A stretch of DNA of 40,596 nucleotides from Cristatella mucedo (lineage: Eukaryota; Bryozoa; Phylactolaemata; Cristatellidae). Below the pieces are notes generated by a model. It was not told the DNA's origin. It saw nothing but the letters and a program-made list of their open reading frames with translations, and did not search any database. The position numbers were made by a program, and so were the translations under genes. The stretch lies in contig WPIO01000465.1 of NCBI GenBank assembly GCA_009760855.2, forward strand, positions 1 to 40,596, written 5' to 3'. This document shows, in pieces, positions 1-9,722 of the stretch. Every line of letters begins with the position of its first letter. Position 1 is the first letter of the stretch.

Positions 1-205
1 GCCGATCGGTGAGAAGTGTTGAGATGTGGCAGCTTTGTTGCACGCGACAGACAAGCCTAGCTGCAGAGTTTTGCACGAGCTGTCAACGCCTGATTGCACA
101 AGGCGGTAGACCAGCAAGCAGTGAGTTACAGAAGTCATGACGGGATGACAAAATGCATGGACCAATTTAGATATGTTATCCCTGTCAAACAAGCCGACGG
201 CACGT
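1..205 (-). mobile_element. CR1/L2-type LINE fragment (antisense)
   Basis: The sequence matches, in the same orientation, the antisense LINE at about 28880-29070: both share the run ACAGACAAGCCTAGCTG and the neighbouring GCAGTGAGTTACAGAAGTC. It corresponds to the region just after the reverse transcriptase core. It is cut by the window edge on one side and stops near 205 on the other. It is too short and too mutated to code. The family call rests on the better preserved copies at 6308 and 23485. Confidence 0.75.
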
Positions 206-721
206 TGCAATACCTTTGCTTTTATCATATAGTCTCCAGCACCTCATACTGTCTCATCCCTTCTAACTTCGGTTGCCTACATTTGCACTTGTATGGCAGC
301 CATGTTTCTCTAATTAAAAGACGATACAGCCTTCCAAGCAGATAACGACGAAGGGAGTGTCACGAAAAAACTAGAAAGCCTAACGTTTACCTCGGCTGCC
401 ATTATTAAAATCACTATAAAACCAGCTTGTCTCGTTCCATGATGACATTCAGCTATATGACCACCTCAATGTTCACAGTCAAGTCTACCTTCTTTCAAAT
501 GACGTATGTGGCAAAATAAATTCTGGAGTGGCACATTTGTAGCCGGTTACAACTGAATAGAATTTCGGCAAAGCCCCAACAACCGGTAAGAGAACAAAGA
601 TTTAGGCAAAAGAGTCACAGTCAAAAGTTTCGCTAGGATCCAGACAGCATAAGTTTCGGTAAAATACTCATACAATAGTTTCGGTAGACCATTATATTCT
701 CAAGCCCTATGCCGACATGCT
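206..721. other. Unassigned stretch with one LINE scrap
   Basis: No gene is visible. A short scrap at about 452-500 resembles the sense strand of the LINE reverse transcriptase region at 24436-24480 (shared ACAGTCAAGTCT and flanks). It lies in the opposite orientation to the fragment at 1-205. The rest shows nothing recognisable. Confidence 0.4.
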
Positions 722-1096
722 GCATATAATGCAATGAAGCCAAGCTACCATAAGCTGCTGCTTTAGGTGAAGTGCATCAGGTATGCATGTAGATGTGACG
801 TTGTGATGCAAAGCTTTGGTCAATAAAAGCTTCAAATTGGTATGGCTATAATTAATGGCTCATGCATCGGTTGAATGTATGTTAAAGCCTCTGAAGGAAA
901 TTGAATTTGATTTGAATAATTTGTCAGTAGCTCTAGACATAGGCATCGATTAGATTCCCAGAGTGTAATTCTCATGCTGATCTACTGCTGTGCTTTGCTA
1001 CTGACATTGAATTTAATGTTATTACTCAGCTACTGCTTTCTGTCTATTCCTTGATTGGCTACTCCTGTACACCAGTCAACATCCTACTAGATACAG

Positions 1097-1611
1097 GTAC
1101 GTAAGCAGAGGTTCGTGATTACTGCTTGAAATTTGTAGACTATTTTTTTTTATTACTTCGTGTTTTTATTTGCCTTCACCCTTGCCTGCCACTTACACGA
1201 ATACATGTATATCACAAGACCAGCTCTGGGCTCCGACCTTGATCTCAAGTCAAGCAGGGTACTCCATATTGGGTGTGAGCCTCCAATTTACTATTCAACT
1301 TATGCAAAATTGGTAGTTGGCTATAAAGTTATGCAGGCATCGTGACTAAGGAGGAGACAATAGCTTACAATTGTCGACGATGCCCAGTTGCTGTTGTAAG
1401 AGTTCCTACATAAAGCCAGGTAACACAATCAAGTGGCATTTCTCAAAAGGGTATCTGCTCAAAATGGTCTACTGTGCTGGCATTATTTGTTAAGCATATC
1501 TGCTCTGCAATGGTTCACGTTTCATCCATCCCTTGTGGTTGAAATCGGCCAATTTTACCTAAATTTTGTGTTGTTGATACGTCAGTTGGGTTTATGTCGT
1601 TATTTCCTTAG
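1097..1611 (+). other. Predicted 5' UTR intron of TRIM copy 1
   Basis: A near-consensus donor, ATACAG|GTACGTAAG, at 1096/1097 and a pyrimidine-rich acceptor, TATTTCCTTAG, ending at 1611 lie just upstream of the start codon at 1619. Both sites are conserved in copy 2 (14453-14962). I infer that a non-coding first exon ends at 1096. A transcript would be needed to prove it. Confidence 0.5.
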
Positions 1612-1618
1612 GTTAGCC

Positions 1619-2714
1619 ATGGCACAAGAGCTTCCAGTGTCCGGACTAGCATCGATTAACAAAGACCTGTTATCTTGCATCGTCTGCAAGCAAATTGCAG
1701 AGCAGCCACTGCTGCTTCGATGCCTGCACGGCTGCTGCAGTAGCTGTGCTGATCGTGCTGCCTTAGCAGAGGGCTCAAAGAGCTTACGATGCCCTGCTTG
1801 CGATGCACTCACCGACATCAGTTCTACAAAGCATCCCAATAGTTTCATCGCTGAGTTGGTGAGACGTTTCACAGCCCTGCAAGATGCTGATAAGTGCAGT
1901 GTCTGCAGAGAGGATGGCAGCCCGAACAAGCTAGCAGACGTCTGGTGCATGCAATGCCAGAGATCGTTGTGTGCAACCTGCTTACCTGGCCATAACCGAT
2001 ACAACAGGTGTCATGCGACCGTTTTGCTTGAGGAAATCACGAGTTGGAACGAACTGATGAAAGCCGAAGTGCAGCAGCAGTGCAGGCAGCACTCGAAGCC
2101 GCTGGATCTGCTGTGTATCGACTGCAAGAAAGCCAAATGCACCGACTGTGCCAGGCAGTGCGAGGGTCTAGGACACTCGGGGCTACAGCACCTAAAAGGA
2201 TCAATAGCTGAAAGTCTTTTGAAGGATGCAAGAGAGAGAATACACCGTCTGCATAAGCATTTGATTAGTAAGTCTGAGCAGCTGCTGAAGCCCAGGAATC
2301 TGGTGAAGGACATCCAATCGGCTCGTGCAGTTCATCTGGACGAGCTGAGAACCAAGAAGAAGTATGCAGTGGATGCTGTGAGCACAAGCTTTGACGATTT
2401 GGAGAGCAAGGTTAAGGACTGCTATGACCAGCTCGAGGACAGTGCTGCTGCCCTGCAGAGCCTGGCCGAGCAGCTGCACCAGTCAGTGCAGCATGCATCC
2501 GAATATGCCTGCAGCCTGACTGACTCGGCCGGTGAACCTGATTTGTTGGAGCAGCAGGTGGCCGTACAGTCACGTCTCGAGGTGCTGGTCAAGCAGATGG
2601 ATGGATTCAGAGTGATCCCGGATGCTGACAAGATTGTGGAGCTGAGTGGCTCTCTGCCCAATGACTTAAACCAAGTAGTCTCCTCCTTGATGGGAACTCC
2701 GAAGCTGACTGCAG
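1619..2714 (+). CDS. TRIM-family RING/B-box/coiled-coil protein, main exon, copy 1
   Basis: A probable E3 ubiquitin ligase of the TRIM (RBCC) type. From the Met at 1619: a C3HC4 RING at residues 20-61 (CIVC, CxH, CxxC, CPAC), a first B-box at about 93-132 (CxxC, CxxC, CxxC, then His residues), a second B-box at about 155-191 (CxxH, CxxC, CxxC, HxxxxH), and a long helical region at about 195-340 rich in Leu, Gln, Lys and Glu, expected to form the coiled coil. I chose this Met because it follows a predicted 5' UTR intron acceptor and aligns with copy 2; the open frame upstream has no ATG. The exon ends at the donor CTGCAG|GTAGCT, 365 codons plus one base (phase 1). The last His of B-box 1 is preceded by Cys (RCH) where copy 2 has RSH. 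About 29 of 365 residues differ from copy 2. Function is inferred from the family. Confidence 0.85.
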
Positions 2715-2824
2715 GTAGCTGCCCACAAAACATTGCAATCTGCGTGTAGCCTGGCTCAGCTTGCTCACACGCAAATCTTGCCGACGTTCTGCAATTGCAG
2801 CCCTTGAGATTCTGTTACTTGCAG

Positions 2825-3151
2825 ACTGCCTTGGGCGAATCCTTGCCGAGGTCATTGCCGTTAAGGGTGGTGCTGGTGTTGCAGGTGAGTTGAGATTTTT
2901 TGGCTGTAACTTGCAAATAAAAAAAATTCTAGTGCTGAGCAGCCAGTTTTGAAGCTCTGTAGTTATGAGACATTTTTTTTTGCGTGCCTGCTAAGCTTAG
3001 CATAGTTGCTACATTGCTGCCGTTCCCCAAGTGACTGCTTTGCGTAGCACATTCTTACGGCGGTCAGCTCTCCCTAATTTCATCTATGTGTGCAGGCAAG
3101 CTCACTGCAGTCGGGATGACGATCGAATGCCCTTTACCTCTGCACGAATGA
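2825..3151 (+). CDS. TRIM copy 1, two short C-terminal exons (short isoform)
   Basis: Two small exons are predicted. The first is 2825-2884 (60 bp): acceptor TTACTTGCAG, donor GTTGCAG|GTGAGT, coding a peptide beginning DCLGRILAEV. The second is 3096-3151: acceptor ATCTATGTGTGCAG, coding GKLTAVGMTIECPLPLHE and a TGA at 3149-3151. All junctions are phase 1, so joining 1619-2714, 2825-2884 and 3096-3151 gives an uninterrupted protein of 403 residues. Copy 2 preserves both splice sites, the frame and the stop, and its first small exon differs by exactly 9 bp (69 bp), which supports coding. I do not recognise the peptide. It is short and would replace the C-terminal domain typical of TRIM proteins. 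Confidence 0.6.
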
Positions 3152-3806
3152 AGCTCTCACTTTGTGCTGCTCCAAGATGAAGCTAATTGATGCTGTCGGG
3201 TCGGTATACAGCTACAAGTTATTACTAAATTGGATGGTCGTTAGGTTATTGGAAAAGGGTTATTAAGTTTGAATTATGTACCTTTCATTTAACCATAGCT
3301 TGGGCTCGAAAATAATAGGTCAATGTGCCAGTGGTCGATCTTTGCAAGGACTTATAATGCCTGCCTAGATTGAAACACTTATCTGTCTTTTCTGTAGTAC
3401 GACTTCAGCCAACATTTTGTTTAAGTTTTCCTGTTTCAGTAGTAGTTCGATACTTGGGGATGCCTTCAGACAAAAATTCCCAGATTGAGTAGTGCAGTCT
3501 TGAACGCAGTATATGGAGTCATGTAAGCTAATTATATCTTAGGATGTTACTGTGTTGCTCACCTTTGGCGTCTCCAGCTGCTGAGTGCTTTGTAGCAACA
3601 AATGTATAGCAGCATATTCCTATTTATATAAATCTATTAGCAGAAGAAAAGAAAGAGATGACAGACCAGAAGAGAAGAGAGACGTACGCTGTACGGCTTG
3701 GCTTCTTGGTCCAGTTATAATGCTAAGCAATTGTGTTGCTACAGTTTCAATTTTTTTTATTACATAGAGCAATATGTGCATCTTTCAGGGGCTCTACGCA
3801 CCCATG

Positions 3807-3810
<4 letters not shown>

Positions 3811-3842
<32 letters not shown>
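3811..3842. repeat. (AT)n microsatellite
   Basis: About 16 uninterrupted TA dinucleotides sit just before the palindrome at 3867 and the point where homology to copy 2 resumes. Confidence 0.95.
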
Positions 3843-3846
<4 letters not shown>

Positions 3847-3866
3847 TATTTACGTGATTGCTATTT

Positions 3867-3899
3867 CATGCAGAGCTGCCACAGTGGCAGCTCTGCATG
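3867..3899. repeat. Perfect 16-bp inverted repeat with 1-nt spacer
   Basis: The arms CATGCAGAGCTGCCAC and GTGGCAGCTCTGCATG are exact reverse complements around a single A. The structure sits between the microsatellite and the residual propeller sequence, at the edge of the region deleted relative to copy 2. Confidence 0.95.
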
Positions 3900-3922
3900 T
3901 ACTAGTGTGTATGTAATAATAG

Positions 3923-4267
3923 ATAGTGGACAGCTACAGCCACCGAGGTGACAGAATGTGGAGACACGAGCTGAGCAGCTCCGATGAGGAGGAAGTGTGG
4001 GGCGTCTGTGCTGCAGGCGGCCTCGTGTACGTGGCTGTGCAAGGGAGGGGAGACAGGAGCAGGGACTGTGTGAGGGCGCTCAGTGCAGAGAGTGGAGAGT
4101 TGCTGCAGCATGTCCTTTCCTACAGCAGCCATGGCCTGCAGTGGCCTTTATGTCTGTCACTGGGCAGAGGACTGAGGACCGTGCTAGCTGTGCTCGGCTA
4201 CGACGAAGCAAGCAAGCAGACTAGGAATGTCACCGTGTACCCTGCAGCAGCAGCAGGCAGCAGCTGA
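3923..4267 (+). pseudogene. Truncated propeller exon of TRIM copy 1
   Basis: About 113 codons from 3926 to the TGA at 4265-4267 match the last third of the copy 2 C-terminal exon (18838-19178), with shared DSYSHRGDR, VCAAGGLVYVAVQG, LSAESG and VLAVLGYDEAS. The preceding ~190 codons of the exon are missing, an in-frame TAG lies at 3920-3922, and no acceptor equivalent to copy 2 remains. Only one or two blades of the presumed propeller could be encoded. The remaining frame is intact and carries in-frame indels, so it could still be transcribed as 3' sequence of the gene, but a folded domain is unlikely. Confidence 0.7.
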
Positions 4268-5444
4268 GATGCAGCATGACGAGCTGAGAAGTTACAGATG
4301 AAGGGAAGAGAGGCCACGCGGTGCATGGAGTAATTCCGTGAGGAGTAATGAGGGATAAAAATAACAAAAATAATGTTAATACAAATGCTGGGACGCAGCT
4401 ACGTATCACTGCATGTCACTCTGCTTCGCTTGTCTGTGTCAACTGCCGCACAAACCTTTTCGTTTGACTTGTAACATAAAATAAATACATAAAATCATGA
4501 ATCTTGAACTCTTACAATAAGCACGAGCAGCTCCTGTCAGGCCGGCGGCTTTGCAATAGCCTGCACCGAGCTGTCTCAAGAACCAGCTTCGCTTCGGTAG
4601 TTTGCCAGGGAACCGAAGTTGAATACCCGAATATCACGAAGAAGTTAGAAGCCACACGGTGCATGGAGTAAGTAGTCCTAGAGGAGTAATTGACGGATAC
4701 AAATGCACCGCTCAAACAATGATGTCAAATCGAACAAATTTGGTCAAAACTGCAAAGTATAGTAAACGATGCACGAATCGAACCTTCAAACGATGCAGTG
4801 CCGCCAACATTCAGTCTACACGGGCGCAGCTGTGGCTCAAAACCTCTGGGTCAGAGAACTCTACGGCAAAGAGCTTGCGAGTGCTTCAAACGACTCGGAC
4901 TTTCAAACGATGCTGTCAGCTAGTTATCCTTATCAGCTATTACTGGCCTTGTATCTAACTCTTGACTGCACATGCCTTTATATTTCCCATTTAATAAAAA
5001 AATAACGTATAATAAACGATCCATAAACTGATGAATCTCTTCAATTCTCTCATATCTATGAACACGAGCTGGTAAATGCATTCGAGGAGCGATAGAGGAG
5101 AATATTTCAGCCATTTCTTTCGTGTCCAAACTTTCGTGACGCCACCTCCAGTTCGTCATCACTTTATGTTCTTCCTTTTTCAGTTTCTAATTCTGTCTCG
5201 TTAGCGAACTTGCCACATTTTTTCTCCTCTGGAGAAATTGGTCTCCTCTTAGTCATTTCTATGCCAGCAGAATGGCTGCTACTTTTTCGCTTTTCAGCCC
5301 TCTCACGTGCTACTTTTGCGTTTTTCAGTAATCTCAAAATGACCACAATATCTAATACAGAAACAAAGCGTTGTAATAAAGTAATAACATAAGTGTACAG
5401 GAAAATCACGACACAAAATACGCGAAAGCACGAGGTCGCTTTCA
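4268..5444 (+). repeat. 3' flank of TRIM block, copy A
   Basis: Non-coding sequence following the propeller stop codon, with counterparts at 5505-6290 (copy B) and 19179-20785 (copy C). An AATAAA poly(A) signal lies at 4480-4485. Relative to copy C it lacks a ~285-bp segment near 5089. The end at 5444 runs into the stuttered junction of copy B. Confidence 0.75.
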
Positions 5445-5446
5445 AC

Positions 5447-6290
5447 AAACCTTGTATCTAGCTCTTGACTGCACATACCTTGACTGCACATACCTGCACA
5501 TACCAGCAGGCAGCAGCTGAGAGCAGACGATGCTGGGATGAAGGAAGTTAAGTTAAGGATGAAGAAGAAGGAAGAGAAGAAGGGCCACGCGGTGCATGGA
5601 GTAATTCCGAAAGGAGTAATGAGGGATAACAAGTGATAAAAATAATAATAATACGGTAATACAAATGAGTAATGAAAATGCTGGGACGCAGCTACCTAGT
5701 ATGTCACTCTAGCATGTCACGCAGCTTTGCTTGACCGTGCCAACTGCCGCACGTACCTTTTCATTTGTCTTGTAATGCAGAATAAAATCCATGAAATTCT
5801 TGAATTCCTACAACAAGCACGAGCAGCTCCAGTCAGGCCAGTGGCGGCTTTGCACTAACCTGCACCGAGCTGTTTCACGTTTCGCGAGCTTCGCTTCGGT
5901 GGTTCGCCAGGGAACCGAAGTGAAATACCCGAATATCACCAACAAGTTAAAAGCCACACGATGCATGGAGTTAGTAGTCCGAGAGGAATAATGACGGATA
6001 AAAATGCTCGGCTCAAAAAATGATGTCAAAACCCAACTAATTTGGTCAAAAGTGCACAGTTGTGTAAGCAATGCATGAATCGAACCTTCAAACGATGCAA
6101 TGCCGCCTCCCTTCAGTCTACACAGGCGCCGCTGTGGTATGGTAAAATCACAAAAGCAAAACACTCGAAAGCACGAGGTCACTCTAAACACGTCTTACCT
6201 CTTGCTAGTCTCGTAAGTAAGAGTGAGTCCTCAGTACCCGAAATGCATGGCTGTCCTACCTCTTGTAAATCACGTGAGCAAAAGAGAACC
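5447..6290 (+). repeat. 3' flank of TRIM block, extra partial copy B
   Basis: A second, partial copy of the gene's 3' flank. From about 5505 it begins with the last codons of the propeller exon (AGCAGGCAGCAGCTGA) and continues through the flank, with an AATAAA at 5781-5786. It jumps over several hundred bases near 6135-6165 and ends at about 6290. It has no upstream propeller or TRIM sequence, so it cannot code. Compared with A and C it looks like a tandem duplication of the gene's tail. Confidence 0.75.
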
Positions 6291-6307
6291 TTCTGTACCC
6301 ACAATGC

Positions 6308-6980
6308 CTAGCTGGCAGGCGTCACCAGCTGCAATCGCCTGATCGCACATGCTGGTAGGCCAGTAAGCAGTGAGTTGCAGAAGTCGAGACGGGATGTCAC
6401 GAATGCATGGACCAACTTGGACGTGCTATCCTTATCTAAACAAGCCCGAATTTTAGTAATGTTATGATGCTGAAAATAGGCGGATTTGACTGTGGAGCTG
6501 ATTTGGTAGTCTAATAAGAGGTCGCTTTGGAATATGACACCTAGATTTCGAGCTGATTCAACTGGAGATATGCTGGCAGAGCCAATTTTGAGAGTCAGCC
6601 TTTCCAATCTCTGGATCACACTGGGTTTGCCCATAACTAGTAAGTGACTTTTATCATCGTTTAGTTTTAGAAAATTTGCTACCATCCATGTGCGGATGTC
6701 ATCAATGCATGCAGCAAGTGAGTTGAGAGAATTTGAGGTGCTCGAAAGCTGGGAGGGATCAAAGCAAAGGTACAACTGAGTGTCATCTGCATAGAAGTGA
6801 AAGCCTCGATTGTGCTTGGCAATCACATCAGCAAGAGGCAGAGTATAAACCGTGAAAAGAACCGGACCTAGCACTGAGCCCTGAGGTACTCCATATTTCA
6901 GAGGTACTTCAGATGAACTTTGTCCATTCACGTCAATACTCTGGAGTCTCCCACTGAGATAGGACCTGAACCACTGCAGT
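6308..6980 (-). pseudogene. CR1/L2-type LINE reverse transcriptase fragment
   Basis: An open antisense frame of about 220 codons holds reverse transcriptase landmarks of the CR1/L2 group: [15 protein letters not shown], the catalytic [12 protein letters not shown] box, [17 protein letters not shown], and LGVIF in the thumb region. It is an internal slice. It starts within the palm domain near 6980 and stops at about 6308, before the C-terminal part and 3' UTR seen in other copies here. With no 5' endonuclease and no 3' end it is non-autonomous. It is the best-kept reading frame of the family in this window. Confidence 0.85.
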
Positions 6981-7193
6981 GCAGTGCATATTTATTATTT
7001 CTTTCAGTGAAGGTAGTCAGATATTTAGTTCCCATTTGCAACATATTGGTCGCTGGATAGATTTCATGAATATTCTTTATGCCACTGTTGCACGATGGCC
7101 AGGAGCCAGTTGGTGCATTCACCTTTTTAGCATTGCCGTTTGAATAATGCACGGCTTCGGCCACATGCCAGCGTTTAATGAACTCGGTTTTGC
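6981..7193. other. Unassigned sequence between LINE and gypsy remnants
   Basis: No recognisable feature. It may belong to the 5' side of the gypsy fragment, but I see no protein motif in it. Confidence 0.3.
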
Positions 7194-8002
7194 ATGATTT
7201 GCCGTTGGTCTGCATTTAGCTGCGGCGAGATAAAGCACATCAACCAATTGAAAATGGTGTTTTACCGGTTGCAGAATGCCAGATCGACGTTTTTCGGTTG
7301 TAAATGCCACCTCTCGCAGGCTGAGGTGAAATATTTGCGGCATGTCAATGACAGGAGCGGCACGCGCTCTTACACGGAGAAGGTGCGCCAAGTCAGCGAG
7401 TGGCCCCCGCCGACATCGCTGTAGAAGCGTAATGCGTTTGTGGGCTGTGCGTCCTACTACCGTCGGTTCATAAGAGGTTCTGCTGACTTGACCGCCCCTT
7501 TACGTGAACTACTTGTAACCGGGACGCCGTACACGTGGGAGCACACGCAGAAATACAACTTTCATCTACTTAAAGTGCTCTGGCCACCACCCCGGTGCTT
7601 CCCTACCCCCCTACTGCGGACCCTGTAGTCGTCTCGACGGACGTCGATGACTTGGTTTCTTGCGCACTAAACGCCGCCAAGCAAGTAGAGTTCAACATCG
7701 AAATAACTTACATGAGAGCGGAGCTTAACGCAGAGGAAGACGCCCAGTCATGCCGGCCAAATGAGGACGCACTAGTGCGTCTCGTCAATGTTTGGCCAGT
7801 GGAGGAGGCGTGCGAACTTAAGAAATGCGACTCCGTCTTCATGAAGGCCACTTTTGAAGCTCCGGTCCGCGAGCGCCGCCCTCTGTCATTCAGACAGACT
7901 CCAGCTCTGGCTGTTGTATTGTCCATTGCATTTAGCGCAAATGCTTTACCTGTGCCTCATATTTCGGCAATTGGCCTGCAAACCTCAAAGTCCTGCCACT
8001 AA
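7194..8002 (+). pseudogene. Ty3/gypsy-type pol remnant (RT / RNase H / connection)
   Basis: Broken frames resemble the C-terminal half of a Ty3/gypsy reverse transcriptase and what follows: VFYRLQNA, CHLSQAEVKYL, KVRQVSEWPPPTS, CASYYRRFIRG, then PLRELL, and VVSTDVDDL at the start of RNase H. A stop lies at 7422-7424. A frame change follows at about 7595-7625. RNase H is almost absent: after VVSTDVDDL the text moves within some 15 residues to FNIEITYMRAELNAEEDAQS, which resembles the connection segment normally found after RNase H. No integrase core or LTR pair is visible. It is a dead internal fragment. Confidence 0.8.
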
Positions 8003-8401
8003 CGTACGGGATAGTCCCTGAAATAGGGATACTCCCTAACGCAGTCCTATTTCCCGACTTACGGGCATGCTCCAGCTCCGGCTGTAGCACCGAGATCCGT
8101 ACACACACACTGGCGAACATGCATGTGCGTATATTTATTCATTTATATTTTTCATATATACGTTAAAATGAATAAAGATTGAGTCTCTTTACCAGGCACC
8201 TCGCCGATGGTGCCACTTGGAGCCAACCAAGTTCTGCCGCCGCCGAAGCAACAGTAGGTCTCCAACTCCTCTGTACCAATTTTGTATCAACTTAAGCTCA
8301 ATTTTAGCAAATTAAGGTTGATTGTCATAATTCTTTAAAGCCGAGCGTGCCCACGTAGCTACCTGTAAGGCACTGAAGGTGGGGACCGTATTTTTAGCGA
8401 G
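8003..8401. other. Unassigned, possibly gypsy-derived tail
   Basis: No gene. An AATAAAG at about 8171 and a GCCGCCGCCG run are the only notable items. It may belong to the gypsy element's 3' side, but no LTR ends are recognisable. Confidence 0.3.
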
Positions 8402-8665
8402 CCGATGCAGAGATATATATCTACGATATAGCGTGCCTGATAATAATCTGGTTGATATAGCACGACACTTTTTCCTCGTGCCGCCAGCACGCTCTATTGT
8501 CCCAAGAATAAAAAATCGTTTTTCACGTGTTGGAGTGTTTTTGTAACGGGAATGCGAAATTTGTGACGCTAGGACGTTTGAACTCGCTGACGGGTTTGAC
8601 GAATTACCGCAATCCACCGCAAGCCACTCTAAGTAGCCTAGAAACGACCAGATGTAAGCATTGGC
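8402..8665. repeat. ~260-bp dispersed repeat, copy 1
   Basis: It begins GATGCAGAGATATAT and contains ACTTTTTCCTCGTGCCGCC and TTGTCCCAAGAATAAAAAAT. It matches 9480-9722 closely and 12004-12150 more distantly. The antisense frame (RFFILGTIERAGG and neighbours) weakly recalls the C-terminal end of some LINE reverse transcriptases, but this is not firm. Confidence 0.75.
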
Positions 8666-9282
8666 GCGCTCCAATTTTTCACTGATATTGGAGAACACAT
8701 TTTTATTTGTCCATACATAAAATTTTGTCACTGCGCCCACGCAAACTTATGCAAATGAGCTTTGACGCCAGACACCTATACCGCAATCCACCATGATCCA
8801 CCTCAATCTATTGTAGTTCCCGTCAAGTCCACCAATAATCAGCTGCACACAGCTCCAAAAAAGTTAGGAATATCAAACTACGCTACACGCAACCAGAAAA
8901 TTTCGCTTGATTCCGCTCTACGTTCTCACAAAGTCCACTGAAATAAGAATGTACTGGCCCCGGCACATACAGCAATCCACTGCAATACGCCATGCGATAA
9001 AAGAAATCCTGATCAAAAAAAAAAGTTTCGCTTGCATTGGCACGACTGTTCTTGTGCAACGAGTTGCACTCGACTGCAGTAGCCCGGACCAATACCACAA
9101 TCCTCTTCTGTCCACAGAATCCACCGCGTACAAAATAGTAGAAATACATTGCGCCGAGCTCCAGTTTTTATTGCATATTAAAGTGCACCGTACTGTGTGC
9201 GCAGCCACGTAAAATAAACAAATTGAGCAGCCTCGAACTGTGGCAACGGGCGGCAATCGCCTGCAATGACCGGGAAAACTAC

Positions 9283-9478
9283 CATGCATGCTGACCCTGT
9301 GCATGTCACCCCAAACCATACTATTCACTGTGTTTGTTTTTTAAGAATGATTTTCCTTACCATTCAATTGCATTTCCCTTTCCAGCAAGTGTAAAGCGCC
9401 TAGAGAGAGATTAAGTTCTCTGAGGGCGCTTTATCAAGTGCATAATAATAATTATTACTATTATTAATATTATTATTT
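9283..9478 (+). mobile_element. CR1/L2-type LINE 3' UTR end
   Basis: Shows the family's 3' signature: CATGCTGACCCTGTGCATGTC, then AAAGCGCCTAGAGAGAGATT, TCTGAGGGCGCTTTATC and a tail of TAA/ATT trinucleotides. No coding part is present, consistent with extreme 5' truncation. Confidence 0.8.
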
Positions 9479-9479
9479 T

Positions 9480-9722
9480 GATGCAGAGATATATCTCTAT
9501 GATTTAGCATCCCTGATAAGAATCTGGCTGATATAGCACGACACTTTTTCCTCGTGCCGCCAGCACGCTCCATTGTCCCAAGAATAAAAAATCGTTCTTC
9601 ACAGGTCTGAGTGTTTGTGTAATGGGAATGCGAAATTTGTGACGCTAGGACGTTCGAACTCGCCAACGGGTTTGACAAATTTCCGCAATCCACTCTAAGT
9701 AGCCTAGAAACGACCAGATGTG
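9480..9722. repeat. ~260-bp dispersed repeat, copy 2
   Basis: A close match to 8402-8665 in direct orientation, starting immediately after the LINE tail at 9478. Confidence 0.75.

Larger units (their letters stand above)
3152..3922 (+). other. TRIM copy 1 intron/intergenic remnant
   Basis: Homology with the copy 2 intron persists to about 3435 (16805 in copy 2) and then stops. What follows up to 3926 replaces about 2.0 kb of copy 2, including the 5' part of the propeller exon. It contains the (AT)n tract and the palindrome listed separately. No open frame of note. Confidence 0.6.
722..5444. repeat. Segmental duplication, copy 1 (TRIM gene block)
   Basis: This block is homologous to 13025-20785. 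Homology begins at ATATAATGCAATGAAGCC (about 722 and 13025). It runs through the 5' region, the TRIM exon, two short exons and their introns, breaks near 3435/16805, and resumes at about 3927/18838 through the 3' flank. Copy 1 lacks the solo LTR present in copy 2 and lacks most of the intron and propeller 5' part. By eye the coding parts differ at about 8% of residues, so the duplication is not brand new. Confidence 0.9.

Noticed and set aside
1433-1618. In-frame extension of TRIM copy 1 upstream of the ATG at 1619
   Set aside because: It has no ATG and crosses a predicted intron acceptor. Copy 2 does not keep the same extension.
1600-2855. Several antisense open frames across the TRIM exons of both copies
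   Set aside because: They are reverse-strand shadows of the coding exon, conserved only because the sense strand is.
8312-8740. Antisense 142-codon frame
   Set aside because: It coincides with the 260-bp dispersed repeat. A weak resemblance to a LINE C-terminus is not enough for a gene call.
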